Under the pieces are notes generated by a model. It had not been told where the DNA came from. It ran no database searches and was given only the letters and a program-made list of their open reading frames with translations. Of a stretch of 64,000 bases of DNA, positions 26,704 to 35,464 are shown in pieces. Source of the DNA: Paenibacillus sp. FSL K6-3182 (GTDB lineage Bacteria; Bacillota; Bacilli; Paenibacillales; Paenibacillaceae). Within the stretch, counting starts at the first letter, position 1. Each line of letters opens with the position of its first letter. Where the stretch lies: contig NZ_CP150265.1 of assembly GCF_037976325.1 (NCBI RefSeq), forward strand, positions 6,461,001-6,525,000, in the 5' to 3' direction. Position numbers and translations under genes: made by a program.

Positions 26704-29700
26704 ATGCAAAAACGATTTAGCAGAATGCTCGCGTTCCTCTGTTGCTTGGTAATGGTGGCGTCGCTAATGCCTACCAGCTATGCCGCCGACACTGACAACA
26801 TCGAGAACGCAGAAGCGAATGAAACGCCGACCGCCATTTTCGGAACTCCCGAACTCGGGTCAGACGACCCACTGTGGGCCCTGACAATGGAGCATCACAT
26901 CAACAAAAGCACTGTGCCCGGCGACTCCAAACCCCATGCCACGGGCACAGCCAGAATACTTTGGGACCACAACTACCTGTATGCCCGCGTAGTTGTGGAG
27001 GACAGCAATCTATATCAGGGAGCCGGCGGAGATCACCAGTACGACAGCCTGGAGTTTTATGTCGGCACCGGAACCGGAGGCGCAAACCAATGGCGCGTCA
27101 GTGCGACGGGCGTGTTTTCAGGGCAGGCCGCTCCGGGCAGAGCTGCGTGGACCCAGATCACGGAAAAAGGATATATCGTGGAGATGAGAATACCCAAAAG
27201 AACCTTGACCTTGGAGGAGGGCATGCTTACCTTTGAGGTTTATATCAATAACTCGACGAAAAAGGGCGGTGACCGCTATGAAGTCGTTTCCTGTTTCGGA
27301 GATCCGGACGCGGCTTATACCAGCGCTGCTTCATTTACAAACAGCCTGGAGCTCTCTTTAGCCAATGAAGTGGACACCAGATTCTCAATCACCGCCACGA
27401 CGGGATCGGGTGGCCGAATAACGCCGAACCCACCCGGCGATGTTCTGAGAATAGATAGTGGCTCAAACAAAGAATTAACGTTTTCCCCCGATTACGGCAA
27501 AATTGTGGATACCGTAACGGTAGACGGCGAGGCCGCGACTCTATCCGCTGGCACTTATACCTTTTTAAATGTTAACGCTGACCATACAATTCACGTGACA
27601 TTCAAAAACGATCCGGACGCGGAGCTGCTTCCCTTTATCGTATGGAATGACAACTTCGCCAGTGGCGAGTACACGACGGCTGTCATCATTGACTTAGGCG
27701 AGGGGAAGGCGGCGTTAGGCTCCGAGCTTAATCCGGGCTTGTTTACCTTATCGGCTAGGAACACGACCCTGAACGGTGACTCGGTGACCTTTGAAGGGAC
27801 GCGCAAAATCACAAGGGTATACGCCAATGACGAACCGAAGGTGCGCGGCTATCTGGGGACGGTAAGCAATTCACCGGATTATCAGGCCGGACTGGCAAGC
27901 GGCCGTTACATCGTAGTTGAGTCTGAGTTTTATTCAGCGAGCGGCGGCAATATAACGCTGGATGGCAGCAGTAACTCGACAAAGCAGGTTTACAACATCG
28001 TCCAAAACGGCGAGATCGTACTGACAGAAGGGAGTCCGCTTCGCAACGTGGTTTTTGAACAGGAAAAAGTTGTGAATCCGATCCTTGACAAGTTTACAAC
28101 ACCCACGGGCAATTCGGTCAATCGCGTGCTCTACCTTCACAAGGATGAAAACGGTGAAGTGTTGCAAGGATTGCCGCTGTATGTCTATACCCACGGTATG
28201 GGACGTGGCGGCACAGTCGCTACGACAGACCAAAAAGCGGCCATGAAATCCGCCAACGGCGCGGTCGCTCTGATGAAGAAAATGGAAGAAAACCCCGGCA
28301 AATACGCCAGCCATATACTGAATATTTCCTATAATGGCACGTCTACTCCCTCCACAGACAATGTTAAGAAGGTTATAGACGACCTGATTGCTAGCGGCGC
28401 AGCAGACTCTAATCGTATATATGCAGCGGGCTTCTCATGGGGCGGCCAGTATACGAACAACTTAGTTAACGCCTACCCCGGCTTCTTCGCGGCCGCCGCA
28501 CCTATGTCCCCGGTAAGCGGCTCACCGAACGCGAACGCCAACGACATTCACACCAACCTGGCCTATTGGATGTTTATAAATGCTCATAACGTTGGAATAT
28601 ACCAGACTAACCTCACTAGCTTCATAAACACCAATATGCCGAAAATGATCAACGCTAGGGCTTCGCGCTTTGAGAGTAATGAGGCTCTTACGTGGCCCTA
28701 CAATCAATTTGATCAGCCGAATCAGAGGCCGAATCAGGCCAACACACCTGTCCTCGCTGATTATGTAGCGCACGAAGTTGAAGCGGCGGTTCTTTACAAC
28801 CAGATAACTACGGGGACTTGGAGCATAGCTCCCACGGCGCAGTCCTCTAACTTGTCGGCTTGGAACAATGACTACACAGACGTCTTTGATTGGATGTTCG
28901 CGCAGAGAAAAACGGACGTGCCCGGTGCTCCGGGCGGCTTCAAGGCGACGGCGGGCGACGGACAGGTCACATTGAGCTGGACTGCTCCGGCTGACGACGG
29001 TGGCAGCGCGATATTGGGTTACAAGGTCTGGTACAGCAACGTGACGCCAGTCACACTGGGTGCGGCGGAGACCAAATATACCTTCACGGGCCTGACAAAC
29101 GACCAAGGCTACACCTTCAAGGTCGTTGCGGTAAGTGCGAAGGGCGACGGCGCGGAGATCAGTGCAACGGCTACGCCGACGAAGACGACGACTCCCATTG
29201 TGCCCGATCCTTCTGGTGGCAACAGCGGCAATACGGGCACCGGGACAAACGCTGGATTGTCGAAGGCGAACTACACAGTGAATACACCTAAGGATAAGCC
29301 CGCGGTTACAGACAAAAACGGCAACACCACCCTACCCGGCGGCGGCGAGATTGCGACCAAGGGTGGGACGAAGATTAAGGTACCCGAAGGCACAACTATA
29401 GACTCAAACGGTAAGGTGACTATTCCGGCGGACAAGAGCGCCGAAGTGGCACTACCCGGCGGCAACAGCACAGTGACCATTCCGGGCGGCTCGACGATAG
29501 CGGGCGACGGTACGGTCACAGTGGGCGGTGGAGACGCGCATGTGAACCTGCCGAACGGCAACCAGGTGGATATCCACGGCGGCTCGAAGATACAGAGCGG
29601 CGGCGCGGTTGTGGTAGGACCGGGCGGCGCGAGTGTCGGCTTAGACAACGGCATGTCGCTGAACATCCATGAGGGTACGGAGCTTGTGTTCGATGAAGAC

Positions 29701-30282
29701 ACCCCGCTGGGCTTCCTCGTGATGTCGGGCAATCCTTTCAAGGATGTCAAAATGGACGACTGGTTCTACAGCTACGTAAACTTCACCTACACATACGGTC
29801 TTTTCAACGGCACAACGTCCAAGACGTTCTCACCGGGCACCTCATTGACGCGCGCGATGTTCGTGCAGGTACTGGCCAATCTTGAGAACGTAAATCGCTC
29901 CGGCTACACGAGTTCCCGCTTTAGCGACGTGACGGATGGGCAGTGGTACACGGCAGCAGTCGAGTGGGCGGCCGAAAGCGGCATAGTCAACGGTAAAAAC
30001 GCAGACCTGTTTGACCCCAATTCACCGATGACGCGCGAGCAGATGCTGGTGATACTGTACAATTACATGAAGTACAAGGGCTATGAGATACCTGAAAGCC
30101 AATCTAAGTCCTTCGCGGACGAGAGTGAGATCAGCTCATGGACGTTGGAGGCCGTTCAGGCGCTGCGGGGCATCGGCATTATATTAGGCAAGCCGGACAA
30201 CCTCTTTGACCCCAAAGCCACCGCCACCCGCGCCGAAGTGGCCACTATCTTTGTAAGGTTCGTCGAATATCTGGCTAAGTAA
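26704..30282 (+). CDS. Secreted S-layer-anchored esterase with CBM9-like, FnIII and SLH domains
   Basis: Signal peptide at 1-27 (LAFLCCLVMVASLMPTSYA). Residues about 40-210 are CBM9-like (ARILWDHNYLYARVVVED, YDSLEFYVGTG). About 225-300 is a beta-repeat module (ITPNPPGDVL, VTVDGEAATL). About 470-740 is an alpha/beta-hydrolase of PHB-depolymerase/feruloyl-esterase type with nucleophile motif AAGFSWGGQYTNN. About 745-830 is an FnIII domain, 850-1010 has glycine-rich parallel-beta-like repeats (TIPGGSTIAGDGTVTVGGG), and 1015-1192 carries three SLH domains. AGGAGG lies ten bases before the ATG. The protein probably binds plant polysaccharide at the cell surface and cleaves ester groups. Codon use is distinctly GC-rich against AT-rich surroundings, which suggests transfer. 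Confidence 0.85.
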   Translation: MQKRFSRMLAFLCCLVMVASLMPTSYAADTDNIENAEANETPTAIFGTPELGSDDPLWALTMEHHINKSTVPGDSKPHATGTARILWDHNYLYARVVVEDSNLYQGAGGDHQYDSLEFYVGTGTGGANQWRVSATGVFSGQAAPGRAAWTQITEKGYIVEMRIPKRTLTLEEGMLTFEVYINNSTKKGGDRYEVVSCFGDPDAAYTSAASFTNSLELSLANEVDTRFSITATTGSGGRITPNPPGDVLRIDSGSNKELTFSPDYGKIVDTVTVDGEAATLSAGTYTFLNVNADHTIHVTFKNDPDAELLPFIVWNDNFASGEYTTAVIIDLGEGKAALGSELNPGLFTLSARNTTLNGDSVTFEGTRKITRVYANDEPKVRGYLGTVSNSPDYQAGLASGRYIVVESEFYSASGGNITLDGSSNSTKQVYNIVQNGEIVLTEGSPLRNVVFEQEKVVNPILDKFTTPTGNSVNRVLYLHKDENGEVLQGLPLYVYTHGMGRGGTVATTDQKAAMKSANGAVALMKKMEENPGKYASHILNISYNGTSTPSTDNVKKVIDDLIASGAADSNRIYAAGFSWGGQYTNNLVNAYPGFFAAAAPMSPVSGSPNANANDIHTNLAYWMFINAHNVGIYQTNLTSFINTNMPKMINARASRFESNEALTWPYNQFDQPNQRPNQANTPVLADYVAHEVEAAVLYNQITTGTWSIAPTAQSSNLSAWNNDYTDVFDWMFAQRKTDVPGAPGGFKATAGDGQVTLSWTAPADDGGSAILGYKVWYSNVTPVTLGAAETKYTFTGLTNDQGYTFKVVAVSAKGDGAEISATATPTKTTTPIVPDPSGGNSGNTGTGTNAGLSKANYTVNTPKDKPAVTDKNGNTTLPGGGEIATKGGTKIKVPEGTTIDSNGKVTIPADKSAEVALPGGNSTVTIPGGSTIAGDGTVTVGGGDAHVNLPNGNQVDIHGGSKIQSGGAVVVGPGGASVGLDNGMSLNIHEGTELVFDEDTPLGFLVMSGNPFKDVKMDDWFYSYVNFTYTYGLFNGTTSKTFSPGTSLTRAMFVQVLANLENVNRSGYTSSRFSDVTDGQWYTAAVEWAAESGIVNGKNADLFDPNSPMTREQMLVILYNYMKYKGYEIPESQSKSFADESEISSWTLEAVQALRGIGIILGKPDNLFDPKATATRAEVATIFVRFVEYLAK

Positions 30283-30303
30283 AAGCGTAAACAGAAAAAT
30301 GCG

Positions 30304-30340
30304 GACCCTTCCGGCTGGACAATATCCAACCGGAAGGGTC
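30304..30340 (+). terminator. Terminator after the CBM9-esterase-SLH gene
   Basis: GACCCTTCCGG and CCGGAAGGGTC, perfect 11-bp arms with a 15-base loop, then T/C-rich sequence. Confidence 0.75.
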
Positions 30341-30460
30341 TCCTTCTATTTTACAAAGAAAATCTCCGGTCTGATGCTGCTAAACACACGACAGTAGCAT
30401 AGGGCTTTGGTCTATGACTGCTTCATTATCACTTGGGTGCCGCTGTCGATGCACGCGCTA

Positions 30461-30742
30461 TCAATGACGGTCTGTATAATAACCCCTCATTTCCCGATCG
30501 GTTTGAATCATATTCAACAAAAACTCGGCGGCTTTTTTGCCGAGTTTTTGCTTTGGATACTTGACGGAAGTCAGCGGAACCTCGCAGGTCGCGGCGAGAC
30601 TGCTGTCATCGATTCCAACGAGCGAAAGGTTCTCCGGTACGCGACCAAATTCTTCACCCGTTTTCAGATTAGTTGCTTTTAATTGATCATCTTCAAATAC
30701 AACTTCATAGTGTCCAGTATTAATCACGGCTCTATTAATCAT
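30461..30742 (-). pseudogene. C-terminal fragment of a LacI/AraR-type repressor
   Basis: VPENLSLVGIDDSSLAATCE and PKQKLGKKAAEFLLNMIQ are the last part of the LacI-type effector domain, closest in feel to AraR-like GntR/LacI hybrids. The DNA-binding domain and most of the sensor are absent, and the end is degraded. Confidence 0.72.
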
Positions 30743-30760
30743 TATCTCATTCCATTTTCT

Positions 30761-30829
30761 TCAATCCCGATATATCCTTACCACACACTCCACATGCCCC
30801 GTATGCGGGAACATAGTGTACTGGGTTGA
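30761..30829 (-). pseudogene. Tail of a 23S rRNA (uracil-5)-methyltransferase (RlmD/RlmCD)
   Basis: A 22-codon frame ending in TGA reads TQYTMFPHTGHVECVVRI, which is the conserved RumA/RlmD C-terminal signature (D-M-F-P-x-T-x-H-V-E). Nothing of the enzyme body is present upstream. Confidence 0.65.
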
Positions 30830-31245
30830 TGTTTATTAAAGTAGATTACAGCCTTAATTTCAAGGGTTTTCACATTTCTAATATGGTTGCATTTGGTTAC
30901 TGTTTGCTCTGAATTAACAGCGTTCGTCCTCAATCAGTCCCCAAATAATTGTACAAACTTCACTAGTAGTTTGGTAAGTGTTCATTTTCACAATCAATGA
31001 ATTTGATCGTTCTGTACCTTACTCCAAAAAATGTTTTATTGAAACATACCAATCGTATGCGCTCTACTTGGCTTCTGCACGATGATTTAAGGTACATTTC
31101 AATAATACCGCTTATCATCATCGTCCACAGTTTTTATATAATTTGCTTTTCTGGTATTCTAAGCCACTAAACGAACGTTACTCAGCTGTTTCCTAGTAAA
31201 CAACTTTAAGATGTAATTCTAAGTATACTGGGAGGTTGAAGCAAC
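30830..31245. other. AT-rich gap, no gene recognised
   Basis: About 415 bases after the RlmD tail without a supported ORF or hairpin. Confidence 0.5.
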
Positions 31246-31386
31246 ATGCATTTCAAACTTAAAGACAAGAATGGCAATATCATCGGCCCCGCTATAAACG
31301 CGGATCATAAATTGATCCTTATAATGGTTGAAAAAAAGTCGGTCAAGGTTCTGTTCATTTCCTTCTATACAAGAGCATGTCATTAA
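31246..31386 (+). CDS. Possible 46-residue protein
   Basis: GGGAGG lies ten bases before an ATG that opens a 46-codon frame: MHFKLKDKNGNIIGPAIN, then a hydrophobic stretch LILIMVEKKSVKVLFISF. The good ribosome binding site supports expression, but no family is known. It converges on the terminator of the propeller/SLH gene. It may be the N-terminus of a lost gene. Confidence 0.4.
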   Translation: MHFKLKDKNGNIIGPAINADHKLILIMVEKKSVKVLFISFYTRACH

Positions 31387-31432
31387 AAAAGAGTTATCCC
31401 TCAAGCAGTTATTATACTGCCTAAAGGATAAC
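31385..31432 (-). terminator. Terminator after the propeller/SLH gene
   Basis: GTTATCC/GGATAAC outer and GCAGT/ACTGC inner stems, followed by CTCTTTTTT on the minus strand. Confidence 0.75.
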
Positions 31433-31446
31433 CCCGTTATTTTACT

Positions 31447-34400
31447 TTACTTATTCTCTTGCTCCAACATATTCAGCAGTACCGTTACAGCCTCTGCTCT
31501 TGTTGCTTGGGCTTTGGGATTGAATTGGTTTGAACTAGATCCTACCATAAGGCTAAGCTTATTTAATTCCGCTACAGCCCCTTTCGCCCATGACGGAATG
31601 CTCTTATCATCTGCGAAGCTGGTAACAGTATCTGATTCGATGTTCAGCTTAAGCGCATTCGCGATCATCACGGCCATCTCCGAGCGTGTAACCTTTGCAT
31701 TCGGAAGGAAGGTGCCGTCCTTATAGCCATTTATGATGCCGGCTTGTACCGCTTGCGCGACCGCTTTCTGGGCCCAGGTTCCGATCTTCACCGTATCTGT
31801 GAAAGTCAACGCCACTCCTGCTCCCTCTGGCTTCAATGCATTCATCAGCATGACTGAGAATTCCGCGCGAGTCACAGTTTGGTTCGGTTTGAACGTTCCG
31901 TCAACATAACCTTTTATGAAGCCAATGCTTACCGCTTGCTTGATTCCTGTCTCTGCCCAGTGCCCTGAGATATCGCTAAGTTTGATTTCTGTTGTAGTGT
32001 CTATTGGACCGACCTTTACTGGCACATCCCCCGTCGATGGACCGCCACCACCACTGGATGATGTATCTGCTGCTGCAGTTGCTGGGAACACTGCGGTTAC
32101 AACGCCTGAATCAGCCATATTTGTTGTTGTTGCTCCTGCAACTGTAAAGAAGTCTGCATCCACACCTATTAAGGTATATCCTGCTTTTGGTGTAAGTGTA
32201 ATCGTTGCTGTGTATGCTGTACCTGCCGCAAATGTTGTAGTCACCGCTGGCAACCATGTTACCGTCCCTGTGTAGTACATTGTCTCCGTTACTGTCGCTG
32301 CTGGCGTTGCCCCTGTTACCGGTGCTGTTACTCCTGCTATGGCTGATGTTGCGATTGGTTCTATTGTCGTATTGATGTTCGTTATATCGACCGTCAATGT
32401 TATTGCGCTGGAAGGATCTGCAGCTACACGGACGTAGACCGTATCTCCTGCATTTACAATAATATTATCTGCATAAGTGCCCGTGATCGCGGTGTAATCA
32501 ACATCATTAAGCGAATATTCCATTCCATTCGCAACTTTGATCAATTTCGTTGTTAAGTAATCCGTTCCTGGCGTCAAGGCTGTAAACGCCCATAATTGAG
32601 GATATTGCTCTGATACCAAATACCAAACTGATTCGAAATCCCAATCCGTAAATGTGCTGCTGGTTTGCATTTCTGCAGTTGTTTTACGAATACCTATTCC
32701 ATTAACCAATTGTTCTGATGTAATAATGCTGTCATAGAAGCTGTTGCTTATTGTTCCAGATTTGTTATATCCTAACAAACCGCCCACTTCGGAAGACCCA
32801 CTCACACTTCCTGTGGCGTAGCTGTTGCTGACCGTTCCATCATTCCAACCAACCAACCCGCCTACATTATTTAGCGTTCCACTCACACTACCAGTCGCGT
32901 AGCTGTTGCTGACCGTTCCATAATTCCTACCAACTAACCCGCCTACATTATTCGCCCCGTTCATACTTCCTGTGAAGTAGCTACCGCTGATATTGGTTTC
33001 ATCATTCCAACCAACCAACCCGCCTACATCTGCCCCGCTCACACTTCCTGTGACGTAGCTGCTGCTGACTGTTCCATTATCAATGTAACCAACCAATCCG
33101 CCTACAGTATTACCAATTTCGTCGCCTATAATATTCACATTTTCAAGCTTCATATTTGATAGTACAGAATTTTCAGCATAACCGAATAACCCTACAGGTA
33201 TATCGTGATTAGGCCTGTTAATCGTCAAACCCGTGATTGTATACCCGTTGCCGTCCATATTTCCTTTAAACCATGTATCCCAATCTCCTATAGGCAGCCA
33301 GCCTTCGTCGGCCTGATAACCGCTTAAATCAATATCCGCTGTCAGCTTGAAAAAAATGCCGGAATCTAAATAATACCTGACCTGATTGAGTTGATCGGCG
33401 GTGGCTATCTGGTAAGGATCACTTTCCAAACCCGTTCCTTCACCTGTATAAAAATGCAACATATTCTGAACTACTGTTGCATGAGAATAACCAGTTGCCT
33501 TTATCTTGATTGTATGACTGCCTTTTGACAGCACACCAGCGTTTATCGTGATCATCCCGGCGCTGATCGTGTAATCCGTTTCCAATAACGGATTCTCTCC
33601 GTCCTTCACTGCCGTAATCTCTCCGCGCCACGTCTCATCATCTGCAAACGTAATCTCGATGTCGTTCAAGTTATCATTGTCTGTCGTGTCCGCAGTCAAG
33701 CTCGGCGATGCATTAACAGTGTTCAGACTCATCACCGTGACTTTAGAGCTATTCCCCAAATCCTGATAGGCCACATAAGGGGTGCCATTGTCTACATACA
33801 GGGACGTGTAATGTGCCTCACCCGCTGAAAACCCAGCGTTGCCCACCGTCACCCAATCGCTGCTGACGCTGTCATACTTCTTCACCGTGGCTTTAGAGCT
33901 ATTCCCCTTATCCATATAGGCCACATAAGGGGTGCCATTGTCTACATACAGGGACGTGTAATGTGCCTCACCCGCTGAAAACCCAGCGTTGCCCACCGTC
34001 ACCCAATCGCTGCTGACGCTGTCATACTTCTTCACCGTGGCTTTAGAGCTATTCCCCTCATCCATATAGGCCACATAAGGGGTGCCATTGTCTACATACA
34101 GGGACGTGTAATGTGCCGAACTCGCCAAAGATCCATCGCTGCCCACCGTCACCCAATCGCTACTGACGCTATCATACTTCTTCACCATGGCTTTAGGGCT
34201 AATCCCCCAATCGATATAGGCCACATAAGGGGTGCCGTCTGCAGCTACATACAGGGACGGGTAATATGCCTCCCCCTCTGAAAATCCAGCACTGCCCAAG
34301 GTCACCCAATCGCTGCTGACGCTATCATACTTCTTCACCGTGGCTTTAGAGCTACTCCCCCCATCCATATAGGCCACATAAGGGATGCCATTGTATACAT

Positions 34401-34881
34401 ACAGGGACGTGTAAGCTACCGAACTCGCCGATAATCCATCTTTGCCCACCGTCACCCAATCGCTGCTGACGCTGTCATACTTCTTCACCGTGGCTTTATC
34501 GCTATTCTCCCCATCCATATAGGCCACATAAGGGGTGCCGTCTGCAGCTATATACAGAGACAGGTAATCTGCCCTACCCTCTGAAAATCCTGCACTGCCC
34601 ACCATCACCCAATCGCTTCTGACGTTGTCATACTTCTTCACCGTGGCTTTATCGCTATTCTCCCCATCCATATAGGCCACATAAGGGGTGCCATTGTATA
34701 CATACAGGGATGTGTAATCTACCCTACCCTCTGAAAATCCAGTGTTGCCTACTTCCTGCCATACCTGTAGAGTATCCGCCGCAAACGCTTTAACTCCACC
34801 AACAAACAGCCCATTCAATCCACCTAACACCATCAACATCACTAAGGTGATGGAAACCGTTTTTTTTAGTATAATATTCAT
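31447..34881 (-). CDS. Secreted SLH surface protein with seven propeller-like repeats and GLUG motifs
   Basis: Signal peptide at 1-35 (VMLMVLGGLNGLFVGG, cleavage after AFA). Residues 44-387 hold seven units of about 50 residues (core TSLYVDNGTPYVAYMD and KATVKKYDSVSSDWVTV), a number that suits a beta-propeller. About 395-475 is a hemoblobin-like/DUF1533-type domain (IEITFADDETWRGEI). About 480-760 has GLUG motifs (VGGLVGWNDGTVSNSYAT). About 765-940 has two beta-sandwich-like modules, and about 965-1140 three SLH domains for cell-wall anchoring. AGGAGG precedes the ATG. Transcription probably starts from a promoter almost identical to that of the neighbouring REC gene. Likely an adhesin or sensor; no catalytic motif is seen. 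Confidence 0.85.
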   Translation of the reverse strand: MNIILKKTVSITLVMLMVLGGLNGLFVGGVKAFAADTLQVWQEVGNTGFSEGRVDYTSLYVYNGTPYVAYMDGENSDKATVKKYDNVRSDWVMVGSAGFSEGRADYLSLYIAADGTPYVAYMDGENSDKATVKKYDSVSSDWVTVGKDGLSASSVAYTSLYVYNGIPYVAYMDGGSSSKATVKKYDSVSSDWVTLGSAGFSEGEAYYPSLYVAADGTPYVAYIDWGISPKAMVKKYDSVSSDWVTVGSDGSLASSAHYTSLYVDNGTPYVAYMDEGNSSKATVKKYDSVSSDWVTVGNAGFSAGEAHYTSLYVDNGTPYVAYMDKGNSSKATVKKYDSVSSDWVTVGNAGFSAGEAHYTSLYVDNGTPYVAYQDLGNSSKVTVMSLNTVNASPSLTADTTDNDNLNDIEITFADDETWRGEITAVKDGENPLLETDYTISAGMITINAGVLSKGSHTIKIKATGYSHATVVQNMLHFYTGEGTGLESDPYQIATADQLNQVRYYLDSGIFFKLTADIDLSGYQADEGWLPIGDWDTWFKGNMDGNGYTITGLTINRPNHDIPVGLFGYAENSVLSNMKLENVNIIGDEIGNTVGGLVGYIDNGTVSSSYVTGSVSGADVGGLVGWNDETNISGSYFTGSMNGANNVGGLVGRNYGTVSNSYATGSVSGTLNNVGGLVGWNDGTVSNSYATGSVSGSSEVGGLLGYNKSGTISNSFYDSIITSEQLVNGIGIRKTTAEMQTSSTFTDWDFESVWYLVSEQYPQLWAFTALTPGTDYLTTKLIKVANGMEYSLNDVDYTAITGTYADNIIVNAGDTVYVRVAADPSSAITLTVDITNINTTIEPIATSAIAGVTAPVTGATPAATVTETMYYTGTVTWLPAVTTTFAAGTAYTATITLTPKAGYTLIGVDADFFTVAGATTTNMADSGVVTAVFPATAAADTSSSGGGGPSTGDVPVKVGPIDTTTEIKLSDISGHWAETGIKQAVSIGFIKGYVDGTFKPNQTVTRAEFSVMLMNALKPEGAGVALTFTDTVKIGTWAQKAVAQAVQAGIINGYKDGTFLPNAKVTRSEMAVMIANALKLNIESDTVTSFADDKSIPSWAKGAVAELNKLSLMVGSSSNQFNPKAQATRAEAVTVLLNMLEQENK
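33721..34752 (-). repeat. Tandem array of seven 150-bp coding repeats
   Basis: Each unit encodes 50 or 51 residues (the last is shorter). Units 5-7 (33.7-34.15 kb) include blocks of over 100 nearly identical bases, showing recent duplication or gene conversion, while units 1-4 have drifted. Confidence 0.9.
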
Positions 34882-34925
34882 TAATGTTCCTCCTTCAAAT
34901 TTTCAACTTACTCTTAACTAAGACA

Positions 34926-34966
34926 AGTATAACTACTACTTCTGACAGCAATCTGACAAATTCGAC
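34926..34966 (-). promoter_or_regulatory. Activator-type promoter of the propeller/SLH gene
   Basis: Reading the minus strand: GTCGAA, then TGTCAG twice with an 11-base period, ten bases, then TATACT. There is no -35. The same arrangement is found at 35377-35418. Direct repeats with an 11-base period over the -35 are how BTAD/SARP-type regulators bind, and such a regulator is encoded next door. Confidence 0.65.
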
Positions 34967-34980
34967 GTTTCAATGCTTCT

Positions 34981-35343
34981 CTAGAGCTTTTCGGAAAGTA
35001 CTCTTTGCAGGGTTTTGTGGAGTCTAGCCTGTTCAACCGGTTTCACGATGTAGTCATAGGCATTAACTTCGAATGCAACCTGAGCATATTCTTTATAGGT
35101 TGTAACAAACACTAGCTTCAGCTTTCTACCGCCCTCTTTCAATCGTTTAGCAAATTCAAGACCACTCTCTCTCGGCATACTAATATCCAAGAATATCAAA
35201 TCCACCTCATGATTCACCAAATACGAGTATGCGGCCGTGGTCTCCTGGAAGCTTCCTACGATTTCGATCTCATCCAGCTTAGCTAACATACGTTTCATAA
35301 TGAAGTGCATAGCCTTCTCATCATCGATAATAACGACTTTCAG
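34981..35343 (-). CDS. Stand-alone REC (response regulator receiver) domain, apparent CTG start
   Basis: A 120-residue receiver domain closely similar to the first third of the regulator at 35465. Acidic pocket in VVIIDDEKAMH, phospho-acceptor Asp in DLIFLDISMPRESGLEF, switch Thr in LVFVTTYKEY and Lys in YDYIVKPVEQARLH. There is no output domain. The predicted promoter starts RNA near 35370, and no ATG, GTG or TTG in frame follows before the domain. CTG 35343 aligns with the ATG of the paralog and has AGGAGG eight bases ahead. Probably a phosphate sink or modulator of the adjacent system. Confidence 0.75.
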   Translation of the reverse strand: MKVVIIDDEKAMHFIMKRMLAKLDEIEIVGSFQETTAAYSYLVNHEVDLIFLDISMPRESGLEFAKRLKEGGRKLKLVFVTTYKEYAQVAFEVNAYDYIVKPVEQARLHKTLQRVLSEKL

Positions 35344-35376
35344 ACGACTCCCCTCCTCACACGTAGCAAGAACTAC

Positions 35377-35418
35377 AGTATAAACAATCCCACTGACAGC
35401 AAACTGACAAACTTCGAC
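35377..35418 (-). promoter_or_regulatory. Activator-type promoter of the REC-only gene
   Basis: GTCGAA, TGTCAG-TTTGC-TGTCAG, ten bases, TATACT on the minus strand. The architecture is the same as at 34926-34966, including the ten-base gap to the -10. Confidence 0.65.
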
Positions 35419-35428
35419 AACAAGAAAA

Positions 35429-35447
35429 AGCCTGCATATGCAAGGCT
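35429..35447 (-). terminator. Terminator after the REC-BTAD regulator
   Basis: AGCCTGCAT/ATGCAAGGCT imperfect palindrome followed on the minus strand by TTTTTCTTG. Confidence 0.55.
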
Positions 35448-35464
35448 CTTCATCTTTCTGTATG

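Noticed and set aside
28522..29750. Long minus-strand ORFs opposite the CBM9-esterase-SLH gene
   Set aside because: Same GC-bias artefact; no ribosome binding site or recognisable domains.
33721..34752. CRISPR-like or satellite repeat array
   Set aside because: The 150-bp units are in frame, translate into a conserved protein repeat and have no spacers.
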